In this document: positions 13,343 to 24,844 of the stretch, one piece after another
Layout of the letters: each line of letters begins with the position of its first letter
Position numbering within the stretch: the stretch's first letter is position 1
From: Lytechinus variegatus
Taxonomy: Eukaryota; Echinodermata; Echinoidea; Temnopleuroida; Toxopneustidae
Direction of reading: 5' to 3'
DNA length: 64,000 nt
Assembly: GCF_018143015.1 (NCBI RefSeq)
Contig: NC_054748.1
Location: 3,772,080-3,836,079, forward strand
Notes under the pieces: generated by a model
Told to the model about the DNA's origin: nothing
Seen by the model: the letters and a program-made list of their open reading frames with translations, nothing else
Database searches by the model: none
Made by a program: the position numbers and the translations under genes

Positions 13343-13728
13343 CTTAAAGTGATTGGTTAACATTGGTTTGACTTTTAAAAAACTGAGCTAGAAGGTCATA
13401 CTTCTCACCTGTGTCTGTGATATGTTCCAAAAATGAAGCCCAGAAAAAAATGCGTTCGAAAATGAGCATTTAGTGCTTCAAAAATTGAAATATAAAGTGA
13501 CCAGAAACACCATCTTAATTTCATCCCATACACTTACGTGTACTATTTAGGTGTCTATAAGACGCCTATTTACAAAATCGGGGTTTGCCTTGTGGTTTTA
13601 GCTTTTCATTCTCAATAATTGTTGTTTTGAGGGTTCATTAGTTCTTATACATGCACTTGTACACATGTTTCATCTTGGTTTGAGAATTTTTTAAATCGGC
13701 TGCTCACAAAGTTAAACAATACCTTTAA
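13343..13728. mobile_element. MITE-like repeat, copy 1 (about 385 bp)
   Basis: The element begins TTAAAGTGATTGGTTAAC and ends GTTAAACAATACCTTTAA, which are imperfect inverted termini of about 20 bp. A copy at 25668-26049 is very similar along its whole length. It is non-coding. Confidence 0.75.
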
Positions 13729-13866
13729 TATGATGATAATGATGCCACAGCCACACTGACGTAATATACTCCAAATGGGCTGATTGGTAGAACTATGTCA
13801 TTGGAAAGGACACGGTAACTTTCGGTAGTCTGGAGTCGGTTTCGTCGGTGTGACTGTAACTAGAAG

Positions 13867-14255
13867 TATTATAGAAACAGTGGATAGAAGTATTATAGAA
13901 GAAAAAATAAATGGATAGGCGAGAAAGTGGAAATTTGAAAGTAGAGTAATCTTTCTTGAATGTAGTCCTGAAAAGGACTGTAAACGAGAAGAGATTGATG
14001 AGTTGAAACAGCTTGAGTAGTAGGATGAGGAGATGCTGGCTTGAGTCGGCGAGTAGAGATGGTGAGCAGAAGCAGTAGAGAGACTCGACGTTTCGGGCAG
14101 GACTGATTGACTGTCCGTCTTCAGGAGTCCTCTGGTTTACAGTCCTTTTCCGGACTACACTCAAGAAAGATTGCTCTGCTCTCAAATTCCACTTTCTCTC
14201 CTATGCATTTATTTGTTTCTTCTTCTTCTATCCACTATTTCTATAATACTCCACA
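13867..14255. mobile_element. Foldback element with CGAAACGTCGA motif in its loop
   Basis: A left arm (about 13867-13986) and a right arm (about 14133-14255) are reverse complements over roughly 115 bp, with scattered mismatches; both carry TATTATAGAAA-type ends. The loop holds, on the minus strand, CCTGAAGACGGACAG...CCCGAAACGTCGA, a motif often seen in retroelement ends. The 130-residue minus frame across it is a by-product of the inverted repeat. Confidence 0.65.
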
Positions 14256-14423
14256 TGGTGTACCGTAAACCACATCACCGATTGTACATGCCACCATGCA
14301 AACCTTCATACAACATCTGTAACTAGATGGTTTGCATAGTGGTAAAAATATATAAATAGTTCACGGCCCGCAGTGTGGACAGACCCGGGTAGTGTTCCAC
14401 GAAGAGTTAAGTGTGACTTAGAG

Positions 14424-14637
14424 CAGGGCCAGATACAGGATTTTACAAGGGGGGGGGGACAATATCCGATGAAAAAAATGACAAGCAAAAGAAGGTTTTT
14501 AATGAAAAAGTAAGGACATTTCGTCCACGAACAAGTTTGACAAGAAAAAAAGGGGGAGCACAGTTCTATTTTAAAGGCATTTTTACATTAAAAGGGGGCA
14601 CGGGCCGGATTTGCCCCCTTCCCAGAATCCGCCAGTT
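14424..14637. mobile_element. G/C-tract foldback element
   Basis: The left end reads CAGATACAGGATTTTACAAGG with a G run; the right end reads GCCCCCTTCCCAGAATCCGCC. Inside are GACAAGCAAAAGAAGG and TTTCGTCCACGAAC, shared in opposite orientation with 35960-36140 and 40437-40717. Confidence 0.55.
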
Positions 14638-14639
14638 AC

Positions 14640-15440
14640 TTAGAGTCGCACTTAAATGTCGAGTTGCGTGCTGAATAGAAGGCATAATCGTGTTGGTGAT
14701 ATTATGCTTAGAAAACCCGCGCTACTTCGAATTCAATGATCAATAAGATGAAAAGTAACAAAACCGTATGGGCGTCAGCACTAAGCATAGCGTTAAACTC
14801 TTAAATCTTTGTGAGACACCCCCCCCCCCCTCTCCCCCTGAAATTGACTGTTCGGTTGATGGAATGGCGAGAATGAGATGAGGAATGAAAATGGTAAAAG
14901 ATAGAGGTAAAATTGAAATGTAAGCAAGTGATAGATGGGAGAGAAGATTGTAAATGCTTAGAAATAGTATTCGGGGCATAGCTACAGGAAAGTGATTAAA
15001 AGCGAGGAAATTTCTTTGTTTAAAAAGTAGATTCCTAAATAAAAGCACTTGCGGAGATGACCTGGCATTCACATTTTAATATTCCTCAAAAAATAAAATC
15101 ACTCCTTTTAAAACATTTTTTTTTTATTAAAATAAAGGCAGTCACAACTTTTACTCGCTCGCTTTTTACTTAATTGCGTTTCTTTGTGGTCTGATCGACC
15201 CCCCCCCAAAAAAAAAAGTCTTTGGCGTATTACGCAGGGGCCGTGGAAGCGGGAAGGGGGTTCAGCCCCCCCCCCTTTTTCCAAAACCGTGTAAAAAAAA
15301 ACGTTCCGCGGCCCCTGTTACGCTACTGGGGACAGGTACGAATGGTATTGCACCGTGGTAAATTTATCAGTTGCATTTTGAAGACTTGTGAACCAACTTG
15401 CTATGATTCCTTTTCTACTCTACTTTATGGATGTTTACGT
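14640..15440. other. Intergenic with C/G-tract repeat fragments
   Basis: No gene is seen. C or G runs at about 14820, 15198 and 15260 with GGCCCCTG-type ends mark fragments of the same class of non-coding inverted-end repeats found elsewhere in the window. Confidence 0.5.
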
Positions 15441-15454
15441 CATATGTGTGCTTT

Positions 15455-15560
15455 TACAATCAACCAATCAGCGAGCCTGGGCAAGACTTTTTGTCATAGT
15501 GAGTTGTACACCTGTAAATAGTTTGCAAAGTCAATGAAAGTGAGTGTGTGAGTTTTCGCA
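15455..15560 (+). promoter_or_regulatory. Candidate promoter with CCAAT box
   Basis: CAACCAATCAGCG at about 15459-15471 matches the NF-Y CCAAT box. It lies some 600 bp upstream of the signal-peptide ATG at 16056, and the DNA from 15540 onward becomes more GC-rich and repeat-free, as expected for a 5' untranslated region. TGTAAATAG near 15513 could be a weak TATA element. The start of transcription is inferred, not seen. Confidence 0.4.
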
Positions 15561-16055
15561 GTCAACGGAAGTGCAAGCCCGATCTGAGAAGCGCTGGGCA
15601 GATAGGACGTCGATCTAGTCGATTGTTGCTTGCGGAAGGGCAATCGAGGCAGACGGGGCTCGCACTGGCTCGATGTGCTGTTCTAGCTTACTCGCATCTG
15701 TGGTAACGCAGAAGTTAGAACAGGATTTCACTTTAAAGACTTAGTTCAACTTTACCAGGACAGGAGGCAGTTTTACATCTCACCGTAGATGTATTTAATA
15801 AGGAAACACGATAAAGATTTCAAGTTTCTTGGTTGGACCAGTGCGTCTCCGTGCGGTTAGTTCGAGTAGGAATATTGAACAGCTCGTTTCCACTTGCTCC
15901 ATCGCCTGGTGTTGAGTGATCTTCAGACCTCCTCTCTTGAACTCGTCAATGAACCCATCAATGATCTCTTCAATGACCCGGAGAGGCGACGTTGATTGGT
16001 AGGCGAGGAAGGTGCACCCTATGTTTATCACTTCAAGCAAACATCAAACACAAGT

Positions 16056-16116
16056 ATGGTACCAAGAACTTACATTATCCTGGCGCTGGGCATTTTGGCC
16101 TCTGCATCAATAACCG
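16056..16116 (+). CDS. First coding exon of a secreted protein: signal peptide, partial gene
   Basis: ATG at 16056 sits in a good Kozak context (A at -3, G at +4). The exon encodes 20 residues plus one base: MVPR, then a hydrophobic core TYIILALGILA and a small-residue cleavage region SASIT. It ends in G|GTAGGG, a phase-1 splice donor, which is the usual junction between a signal peptide and the first module of an extracellular protein. No following exon is obvious between here and 28 kb. The exon at 45640-45693 begins in the matching phase, so this could be exon 1 of the multi-SRCR gene, with a first intron of about 29.5 kb. That link is inference; it could equally start a different gene whose other exons I did not find. 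The upstream 5' UTR probably begins near 15.5 kb. Confidence 0.6.
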
Positions 16117-16178
16117 GTAGGGACTCTCGTTATATTTCAGAACCTTGTGTTTTTCCTTCCAATGAAAGCTTTTCAAAT

Positions 16179-16606
16179 GTTCATATCTCCTCTTATAATA
16201 CTTTCCAATCCTAGCGGAATTTTGTGCAGGCCCATTTTAGATAATGATTCCAATCATATACAGTTACGCCTTAATCATGTTTTACAAAGAACAAACGCAA
16301 AGAAAATTAACATAATTAATCAGTCACCATCAAACTTGTAATGTGTGTGTGTATGAGAGAAAGAGGGAGGTTTGTCCATATATGCACGTGGGTGTTCATA
16401 TCTCCTCTTATAATACTTTCCAATCCTAGCGGAATTTTGTGCAGGCCCATTTTAGATAATGATTCCAATCATATACAGTTAAGCCTTAATCATGTTTTAC
16501 AAAGAACAAACGCAAAGAAAATTAACATAATTAATCAGTCACCATCAAACTTGTAATGTGTGTGTATGAGAGAAAGAGGGAGGTTTGTCCATATATGCAC
16601 GTGGGT
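16179..16606. repeat. Tandem duplication, 2 x 214 bp
   Basis: Units 16179-16392 and 16393-16606 are nearly identical, starting TGTTCATATCTCC and ending GCACGTGGGTG; the few differences include ACGCC versus AAGCC and the length of a GT run. The unit begins just after the signal-peptide exon, so the duplication is intronic or 3' of it. The two repeated open frames at 16147-16556 arise from it and are not genes. Confidence 0.9.
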
Positions 16607-16619
16607 GTGGGAAAGGGTA

Positions 16620-16845
16620 TGTGCACCTTTATGTATATGTGATATGCGTTAGGATAATGAAAATGGGTGAGGTGTAAAAGTGAGCGTGTTGGAGTGGTTT
16701 TGCATGTGAGTTTTGTCGCATTTTTCTTTTTCTTTGGAGTTGATGATGGATGAACAAGTTTTCAGAAGAGATTGCTAATTTTACCTTTTCTGAAGTATCA
16801 GAGGTATTGGATCCTTTATAGGGATGCGCATGCTCAGGTCTTGTG
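16620..16845. repeat. Duplicated segment, uninterrupted copy
   Basis: The segment from TATGCGTTAGGATAATG through TTTTCAGAAG to GGTATTGGATCC recurs at 18620-18760 plus 20168-20245. In that second copy a LINE sits in the middle. This copy therefore shows the state before the insertion. Confidence 0.75.
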
Positions 16846-16864
16846 TGTAGTGGCTTTGATCCGA

Positions 16865-17435
16865 CGTGGAGCGTCGTGGCCCATTGGATTAGTCTCCGGA
16901 CTTTGAAACAGAGGGTCGTGGGTTCAAATCACAGCCTACACTGTTAGAAAATTTATCCTTAAACTAAAAGAAGTTCCTGCAGCAGAGTCTCGAGAACACC
17001 TGTAATCTTACCAGATTGCGTAATCTTACAGGAAATTGGTATTTGGTGTGTGTAATCTTACAAATTTCCTTAAATAAACACTCTTTTCCCCTTTTTCTAA
17101 CAGACCTGTTCTGTTAAATTGCAGAAAAATTCCTGTTTCATGAATTTAAAGAATGATTCTGGTATTGCTTTCTGCAAAATCTTCTTTTATTTTTCTGTAA
17201 AATCAGGGTTTTTTTAACAGTGCATGGCCTAGTTTCCTTCAGCAAGGAATTAATCCACAGTGTGCTGCACTAGACCCAGGTGAGGAAAATGGGTACCGGC
17301 AGGAAGTAATTCCTCAAAAAGCTGTGTGCACCTGAATATGTAGCATAGCTAGGCCGGGGTAATGATAATAGCATTGTCCGCTGGGAGAACAGTTTTCGGA
17401 ACTAGAGTGGCTATCCCCGGAGGCTATCCAGGGTA
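16865..17435 (+). repeat. tRNA-derived SINE, family C-like, split by a MITE
   Basis: The head reads GTGGAGCGTCGTGGCCC and GGGTCGTGGGTTCAAATC; the body resumes at 17223 with CAAGGAATTAATCCACA-type sequence, GACCCAGGTGAGG and GGGTACC. A 284-bp MITE (16939-17222) interrupts it. A related uninterrupted copy lies at 61541-61838. Confidence 0.65.
16939..17222. mobile_element. MITE with CACTGTTA termini inside a SINE
   Basis: The termini read CACTGTTAGAAAA and TTTTTTTAACAGTG, which are inverted repeats. The interior contains repeated GTAATCTTAC motifs. It is flanked by the two halves of a SINE, so the insertion is well defined. Confidence 0.7.
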
Positions 17436-17439
17436 AATA

Positions 17440-18600
17440 TACCGTCATTATTATTCAGCAACATATTTCATCGAAGCAGGTGTAGGTATATTTAACTACA
17501 AAATTATTTAACAAGCGAGCGAAATCAAAAAGATTCTAACCACTTTCGGAGAGAATGTTCCATTTCGAAAAGAAAGGAACAAAAATTGGGTGGAACTAGT
17601 AATATTGCCTCCCCCTTGCGCTTGGTCATTGTCCATGTAGTTGTGGATAACTTTTACTAGGGGTGTCACGCGCGTAAAACATTCCCCATAGACTTGTGTG
17701 TTAAAATGGCACTTTTGAAAAATTCATAAGAAATAAATGTGAAATTAGAGGGTGGAATGTTTACTACCATTGGATAGGATATATATCTGACATTCCATAT
17801 CTGACCAGGAAATGGTACCGTAGCCAGCTCATTTTAAAAATATATCGCCATTTATGAAGATAACTATGAATGGATCAAATTCATCAACTGAAACAGTGAA
17901 ATGGCCCTAATTAGTCCGCCTGTCAAAAAATAGTTCCAAGTCACTTATTTATCTTCCCAATTTGGGCGAAGGAAGTTCAGTAGTTACCATTTCTAGAATC
18001 AGTGTTAGATTTTGAATCATATTCACACATTTTTGTCAATTCAAAAAAATTCGAATGGGGTTGGGTCGAACGAATATCTTGAGCCCTCCTGATGTAATTA
18101 GGCTCATGACACCTAGGGGATAATGGTTTTGCCAGCTCCGTCCGGTAATCATCGAGTGTGGGAGCAGGCAAGAAATATTCATGAAAGAAATAGGTTAAAT
18201 AAGTATAAAAACTCATATTGGAGCTCATTATTTCCTTCTTTATGTATCATTACGTTATGGTGGCATGATCCTGAACAACAGGGTTTTTTTTAGAGGGGGG
18301 GGGGATTCATAACTTCCATTTGCTGTGATTTCGTAATCAAATTCTTCATAGCAAAGGTTGCATGAAATATTTCAATGGATTAGGTGAATGCACATTTCCC
18401 GCTCTCATTCTGTATTTTATCAGTTAGAGTTTTGATAGCATTTTTAATTACAGCGAGGGCGACATGATTGGGGCGTTATCAACTTCTAATGGGAGCAGTA
18501 TAAACTAACTGGAACTCGTTCATCGCATCCTGCGGAATGTTAGCTTATCAGAACGGATAACTAGATCAGGAACTGGAGCGTGTGAATCTCTTTAAAGTTA
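17440..18600. other. Intergenic or intronic, no gene seen
   Basis: AT-rich sequence with a G run at about 18296. The minus open frame 17977-18228 has no recognisable domain. No supported feature was found. Confidence 0.5.
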
Positions 18601-18774
18601 AAGATAATCCCGACTCTGTGTGACGTGCGTTAGAATAATGAAAGTGGGTGAGGTGTGAAAGTGAGCGTGTGGGAGTGGCTTTGTGTGTGAGTTTTGTTGC
18701 ATTTTTCTTTTTCTTTGGAGTTGATGCTGGGTGAAAAAGTTTTCAGAAGGGTTTTCAGAAAAGTTTTTAAGAAG

Positions 18775-20165
18775 TTTACTATTTTTCTGAATTTGATGAG
18801 AACGTTGGTGACCCTTGCAAGACGTGGAAAACATTGAAGAAAGGTTCGTTTAAGAAAAGTTCGGGAGGCGTTCCTAGACTTAAAACGCGCATTTGACTCA
18901 AAGAAAATATGGTATAAAGGACAGGGAATTGGAATGGTTTGAAAGCTATCTAAGTGATCGAGTACAATGTGTTACAGGTAATGGTGCTCAGTCTGGGTTT
19001 AGATCTATTAATTCTGGAATCCCACAGGAATCAATATTAGGGCCCCTTTTGTTTACAATTTTTATCAATGACCTTTGTAATTTGCCCTACTGTGAAAATA
19101 CTAAATTTGTTTGTACGCTGATGGTGCAGCAATATTTTGCCAAGGCAAGGAAATTGCAACTGTTGAAAAAACACCTAAACATGAGTTCAAAAAGATAGTT
19201 GATCACATTGAAAAGAATGATTTAACATTGAATATCAAAAAGTCCAAGCTTATACTATTTGGAACTAGAAATCGCATGAGAAATAAAACTGTTTTTCTTA
19301 CCTATAGAGAAAGTGTTATTGAGGTTGTAAATGAATTTAAATATCTAGGTGTTGTATTTGATAATTGTCTAAAGTGGGATTCACATATATCGAAAATTGT
19401 CTCTAAAATATCGAAAACCATATCATGTATAAAACGCATTAGATTTTATCTACCAAAAAGAATTTTAAAATTGCTATAATGATAGTTTGATAATATCACA
19501 TATTGATTATGGTATAACTTTATGGGGCTGTTCAGCAAAGTGCCATCTGGATAAATTACCAAAGCTTCAAAACCGCTATGCACGTCTGATACTTAACGCA
19601 CATTATTTAACTCCCCGAATTACATTATTGTCATTTTTAGGATGGCAATCCGTCACAGATAGAGGTGATTACCAATTTAAAATATGGATGTATAAAGTGA
19701 TGCACAATATAACTTCCAAATATATTCAGGATATGGTGCGCCATACAGCAATACGTTTCGAAACTAGATATTCAATTAACTGTCCCCTTTTTATTGAAAA
19801 ACGAATATTATAGAAGATCATTTTGTTATCATGGCTCTAAAATAAGGAATACGTTATCCCCTCATCTCCGTTTAACAAATTCACTTAATTCTTTAAAAAA
19901 AACAATGTAAATCGATATCCCTCCCACAAATATGTGTTTAAGATTTCCATGAATACTTTATGTTACTTTCTGTTATTATAAGTTTATAGCGAATTTGATT
20001 TAATACTTATATGTATTACATTTTTCTTTCTCATATGTGTTCATTTTGTTGACGAATTTTATGTGATATTGTTTTATCATGTTTTTAATTTCTGTTGATA
20101 CAGGGCCCCTTGGTCGAGTAGTTCTTGTAACTGAAAGGGCTACCCTGTTGAAATAAAACGACAAT
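18775..20165 (+). pseudogene. 5'-truncated non-LTR retrotransposon (LINE), reverse transcriptase
   Basis: Reverse transcriptase remains are read in three overlapping frames (18893-19198, 19111-19479, 19487-19813). The first includes FESYLSDRVQ and SGIPQESILGPLLFTIFIND; the second holds the active-site motif as YADG (intact enzymes have YADD), then LNIKKSKLILFG and FKYLGVVFD; the third holds HIDYGITLWG and LPKLQNRYARLIL. The 3' end reads GGGCCCCTTGGTCGAG...TTGAAATAAAACGAC. At least two frameshifts, the lost second catalytic Asp and the missing 5' part make it inactive. The family is of the Jockey/L2/CR1 kind; I cannot separate these by eye. It is inserted in a duplicated segment whose intact copy is at 16620-16845. 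Confidence 0.85.
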
Positions 20166-20394
20166 TAAGATATTGCTAGTTCTACCTTTTCTGAAGTATC
20201 AGAGGTATTGGATCCTAAATACGGATGTACTTGCTCAGGTCTCCAGTATTCAAAGTAATTATACATGTACTTTGATCTAAATTATATAACCTAACCTTGA
20301 AATTAATCATTATGTTAATACAACTGTAGCTTGATAATCCATATGATCCTTCTCAGAGCCTAAATTCTGTGCAACCAAAACTCAATGTGTTTTG

Positions 20395-20445
20395 ATGTAC
20401 TGTAATCTTACATTTCTTTGGAGGGGGGGGGGGGGCTCGGTAGAC
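20395..20445. repeat. G-run repeat fragment
   Basis: CATTTCTTTGGAGG followed by about 12 G and CTCGGTAG. A short low-complexity insertion; no gene. Confidence 0.4.
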
Positions 20446-20714
20446 ATTTTCCGTTTTCTGGTCGACGAAGTATAAGGTTTTGTCACGCAATTTATCTCGG
20501 AAATACTACGTCCAGAAGTTTTCAAAGTAGTTTTAGCAGGTTCATCAAACAGGATGTCAAAATATTTTTACTTGATTAAAACGAAATCAAGCACACTGCC
20601 TTGAGTTTATCTGTCAGAATTTAGTATCGAATACTGCATCAATAAGATAACTGACATGACCGACGTGTTTTGATTTACATAGCCTACCAACCACTGACTT
20701 AGATTTATAATTCT

Positions 20715-20960
20715 TTTCTTCATCTGCTCCTTAGTCCCATTCAACCTCTTTTCCTCTTCCCTTTTTCTTTGTCTACTTCTTCTCCTTCCACTATACTCCT
20801 ACTGCTTCTTATTCTTCTCCTCTGTTTCTTCTTCTTCTCCCCCTTTCTTCTTCTTTTCTTATTCATTTTTCCTTTCTTATACTTCTTCTTTTTCTTCTTC
20901 TTCTTCTCGTCTTCTTCTACTTTTTTTCTTCTTCTTTTTCTTCTCGGCCTCTGCCTCCTT
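20715..20960. repeat. CTT/TTC-rich microsatellite
   Basis: Imperfect CTT triplets on the + strand give a Leu/Phe-rich open frame (20769-21047) with no domain. Low-complexity DNA. Confidence 0.85.
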
Positions 20961-21399
20961 CTTTATCTGATAGTGCTACTTGCTATAAAATTAAGTTTGT
21001 TATTTTATCAAAACCTGAATTGGGCTTTAGTGAAAGTTGGAATATAAGATTATTTTCATAATAGATTTTGTCTATGTTATTGCGCTTTGGGAATCTAAAA
21101 AAGACTGACAGTCAGTATTGTGGATATCGCGTTACAATTTGATAGTCCGTCTAAAATGACAATCTCTTCTATAGTAATTGATGATATCCATATTGATCAG
21201 TAATCGATTATTTGTTACATGAATAAAGAAACTGTCCTTATCACCCATCAGTCAATTATATCTCTTGCAATTTCTGTTAAGTTTTACAAATTATGTACTC
21301 GTGAGCTTTGGTTTGAACAAGGCTTGTAACGTTATAATCCGAGTTCAATGAGCCTATGTAGTGATTTATCAATTCGAAATTAAACTTTTGTTGCTTTTC

Positions 21400-21722
21400 T
21401 TCGTTTTTTTTTTTTTTTTGGGGGGGTCAATATGTCAAAATATATGAAAATAATTTTTTCTAAGGGCGTAGGCGGGGCACCGGGTGCACGTGTACCCTCC
21501 CACTGAGGCAGAGGAGTTCCGAAACTGGAAAGCAAAACGAAATTTTGACCCCTTCTGCTCTCAACAGCTGATTTTCCAAACTTAAGTTCCTCCTCCTCCA
21601 AGATATGCACTTCCCATACCACTTTGGTTTGACCTCCCCGGGATGCGTACCTCCCCTAACTCAAACCAGCCCCCCCCCTTTGTTTACCACCCCTCCTTTA
21701 AGATTATGAGTCCGCCCCTGTT
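21400..21722. mobile_element. G/C-tract repeat with CCGCCCCTG end
   Basis: It runs from a T and G run near 21400 through CGTAGGCGGGGCACCGGG to GAGTCCGCCCCTG at 21721. The terminal CCGCCCCTG is the shared end motif of foldback repeats in this window. No gene. Confidence 0.45.
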
Positions 21723-21724
21723 TG

Positions 21725-23637
21725 GTGTTATTCAACTCTAGTAAAGGATATGAGGAGCACAGTTCAAGTCTAGGTAATAACAATATAGACGATATCCGGA
21801 GGGCATGCCTTTATATTGGAATAGAAAGTAACTCTGATATTTTCTGCAATTTTAAACTTGCAATGACCATTGATTGGTCTCTAGTTTTGATGGATGAGGG
21901 ATGGGCCTAATTATTGACGTGATAATTATTTTGCATTTACATGTATATAATGTCACTAGTATCAGCTGCCAGTCAAGTCGAATGATATCAGTAGCTTAAG
22001 ACTATTATTTGCAAATTTGTCAATATTTCACGTTTTATTATAAAACAGACCCCTGGTGACCCAAAAGACCACACCTTTAGATGTAAATAGCTAGGTTTTG
22101 AAACTGCACCCTAGAATTTGGACACCGAAGGATGTAAGAAATGATAACTACGAGTTTGAACTAAGATCAAATTTTGTTCTGTGGGTGAAAGATGAAAGGT
22201 GGTACAAGAGATTCTAGAACCATTGAATCCCCCCCCCCCCCATGTAAAAGCAACTATTTCATGAATGACTTGAAGTGATACATGTTTCATATCACAATGA
22301 CTAGTAGTTTTCATCACAATAACGTCCCTTCCCCATTCCTATACAATAAGAATTGGAATGACACAACCCAGCGTATTTACGATCACCACCCGGCGGGGGG
22401 GGAGGCAGTCAAATATATTGCTGTACACATGCGTGACCAAAAAGGACGCGGGCCGCGTGTGCACTCTTAAAGGATACAAAAAATATCGATTACAAAAAGT
22501 TGGTTTTGAAAGACTGGTAATGGTCACTTGCGGGGTCAAACGTATATAGGGTATTTTTTTCAAAAGCATTTTTAAGCTTGTTAAAGCAAGTAGACCAAAC
22601 TTGTTTAGGGGTCTTTTTTTGGCGACAACTTGTTTAGGGAACAAAATGTGTAAATGAAGCCCGCGAAAACTTTTTTAAGGGGGTTATTATCCAGAGAAAA
22701 ACTATTGAATATTATAGTTTGATAGTTATAAGGTTTTTTGGAAAGTTTGAACAAATACTTTACGACAAAACTTTTTTTGTATTTTATTATTTGAAAATCT
22801 GAATATTGTTCTTCCGCTTAAGCTCTGAAGCAATACCTGATCATTACCGACTACTTTTAACTTTTTTTTACATTATCTGACAACACTGGACAAGGTAATA
22901 AGAAAATGAATGTCCGATCATTAATTTTTAACCAAAGTGTATGATGAATACATACAGGTAAATAGAAATATAAGAGGAAATTTATATCAACGAAATTTTT
23001 TAAATATAATGATTTTCCAAGGGCAAGGGTGGATTCATGTATGGTAGTGAATCGTATTACCGAACACTTTTCATGAATCCAATCATATCAAACACATTAT
23101 TCTCATAAAATTCATCAAACTTTCTCCCTAAATACACAATTATCTACAAAATATAAATATGTAAGTTTGCCGAAATCGATTTTTCTATTTTACAACTTTC
23201 CACCAATCAGAAGGGTGCATGGTGGTGTTACGTAAGACATTCTGCGTAACAAAAAAGCATAGTAATAATCGAAAAACATTCTTTAACTTATACGATTGAT
23301 TGCATTGACTACAATGTGCAATCGATCATTAAACACAAGCGTACAATCTCTAGTTAACCTTTGACCCATGGGACCCTGGTATTCTCATTCAATTGATCTT
23401 GCAGGTGATACCCTTCCAGGAAGGAAATACACTCTAATACCGGAAGTGAAACCTTTCAATAAGTTCCGCGTCACTTCACATTGCAAGGTCATTGGGCGGT
23501 TTTTCAATACGATGGAATGTACTATTTTAATTGTACTTTTATTACTGTAACTTTGGATTGTTTAATGTTTTGCGGAATTAAGTTTAGCTTTGACTATGAG
23601 TTTAATTGTATTTTATATATAACCTCTGACATCAATA
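21725..23637. other. Intergenic or intronic, no gene seen
   Basis: AT-rich sequence with C or G runs near 22230 and 22393. Short open frames on both strands (22282-22644, 23368-23783) have no domain and overlap one another. No exon-like segment with good splice sites was found. Confidence 0.5.
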
Positions 23638-23830
23638 CGATGCAGCTGGTACGTCACGTGACCGAGAGGTTTAAGACGCCTGGCTATACATGGAAAGGCC
23701 GGGGTTCCATCCGCGGCCCCGACATCTATGACCGTGAGCAAGGCATTCATTCGACGATGCTCTTTTATCCTGCATTCAAATAAATGGTAATGCTATATGC
23801 ATTATTGGTAACTAGATATGCACTTGTTAA
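23638..23830 (+). repeat. tRNA-derived SINE, family B, copy 2
   Basis: Matches 7446-7640: CGTGACCGAGAGGTTTAAG (A box), GGCCGGGGTTCCATCC (B box), then GTGAGCAAGGCATTCATTCG and the tail GGTAACTAGATATGCACTTG. Confidence 0.7.
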
Positions 23831-23929
23831 AAAAATGATAACACAATATTGAAAAATAATAAAGATACCACTCGTAGCAGCTTACCTTGAATAAATCAAA
23901 CAAGCACTAAACATTTCATGAATATCCAC

Positions 23930-24095
23930 GGCCGGTGAAATAAAGGTCAGCGATTAATCGCTATAGTTTGAAAGAACATTATGATTGGTTCCTAGTCAGC
24001 TTACCGAGTAAAATGCACATGCAAGGATGATCGTGATTGGCCATTTTCAATTTAGCGATTAATCGTTAACTTTTGTGTTACGGGTCCAGATCTGA
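23930..24095. mobile_element. GTAACACAAAG-type MITE, diverged copy
   Basis: Contains GCGATTAATCGCTA near the left and ATTTAGCGATTAATCGTTAACTTTTGTGTTACGGGTCC at the right in separate parts. Compare 31061-31227 and 36377-36538, which share TCAGCTCATTTAGCG-type blocks and the TTTGTGTTACGG end. Confidence 0.6.
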
Positions 24096-24342
24096 AATTT
24101 CGATGTTTTTAAGTACAGGACGCCTTTTTTACAGCATCGATTAAGAAATAAACGGAGCTTATATTTTCAGACAATTTCCTTTTTTCATCATACGAAAGTT
24201 CTTATATTGCATCTTCCTTTAAAAAGATGCTTTCCTTGTAAAATAAATATGTTCATATGCGCAATGTAATTACGTTCCTTCATATGATACGCATTATTGA
24301 CCCGAACATATTACGTCATAATTTTATACAGGCTGATTTGCA

Positions 24343-24470
24343 CAGAGTAAAACGCTACTGTTTACTCTATGAACCCAACACTATTTAAGTTGATTAATCA
24401 AACATGGTTAATTAATTGAAGATTATGTATAACGTGCATATCAAACTTTACTGCGTTTTACTGTACAGGT
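24343..24470. mobile_element. CACAGTAAAACGC-type MITE, diverged copy
   Basis: Left end CACAGAGTAAAACGCTACTG and right end CTGCGTTTTACTGTAC; the segment GTTTACTCTATGAACC matches GTTTACTATATGAACC in the copy at 31377-31605. Confidence 0.6.
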
Positions 24471-24844
24471 CGCCTGATTGGTGGAAATCACAGTCTCTCT
24501 TCCATAATTTTATCGACTTGATTTCGATATGTTTAAGATTCAACAAATTCCATAATGATCAGACAAATCAATTCATGTTTCTTCGTCATTGACATTGGCC
24601 TCTGATAGGCATGATAGGTACCATTGAAACAGAAAGAATTTTCTGATAAAATGTAGTCAGGAAACTTAGGATATTAACACCAATGACTTTCTACTTCCTC
24701 CGCTATTTGTTTTAAGATTTCTATTTCAGTTGCCACAATTATTTTATCAGCCAACTGTTTTCGTCACTAGCTTCCCTTTTTATGATGCATAGACTCGATC
24801 ACGAAATTCAAAACCGCCCTCACAGTCAAAACGATTATTATGAT

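Noticed and set aside
15795-16040. 81-codon minus frame ending near the signal-peptide exon
   Set aside because: No domain; it overlaps the probable 5' UTR of the + strand exon and has no splice support.
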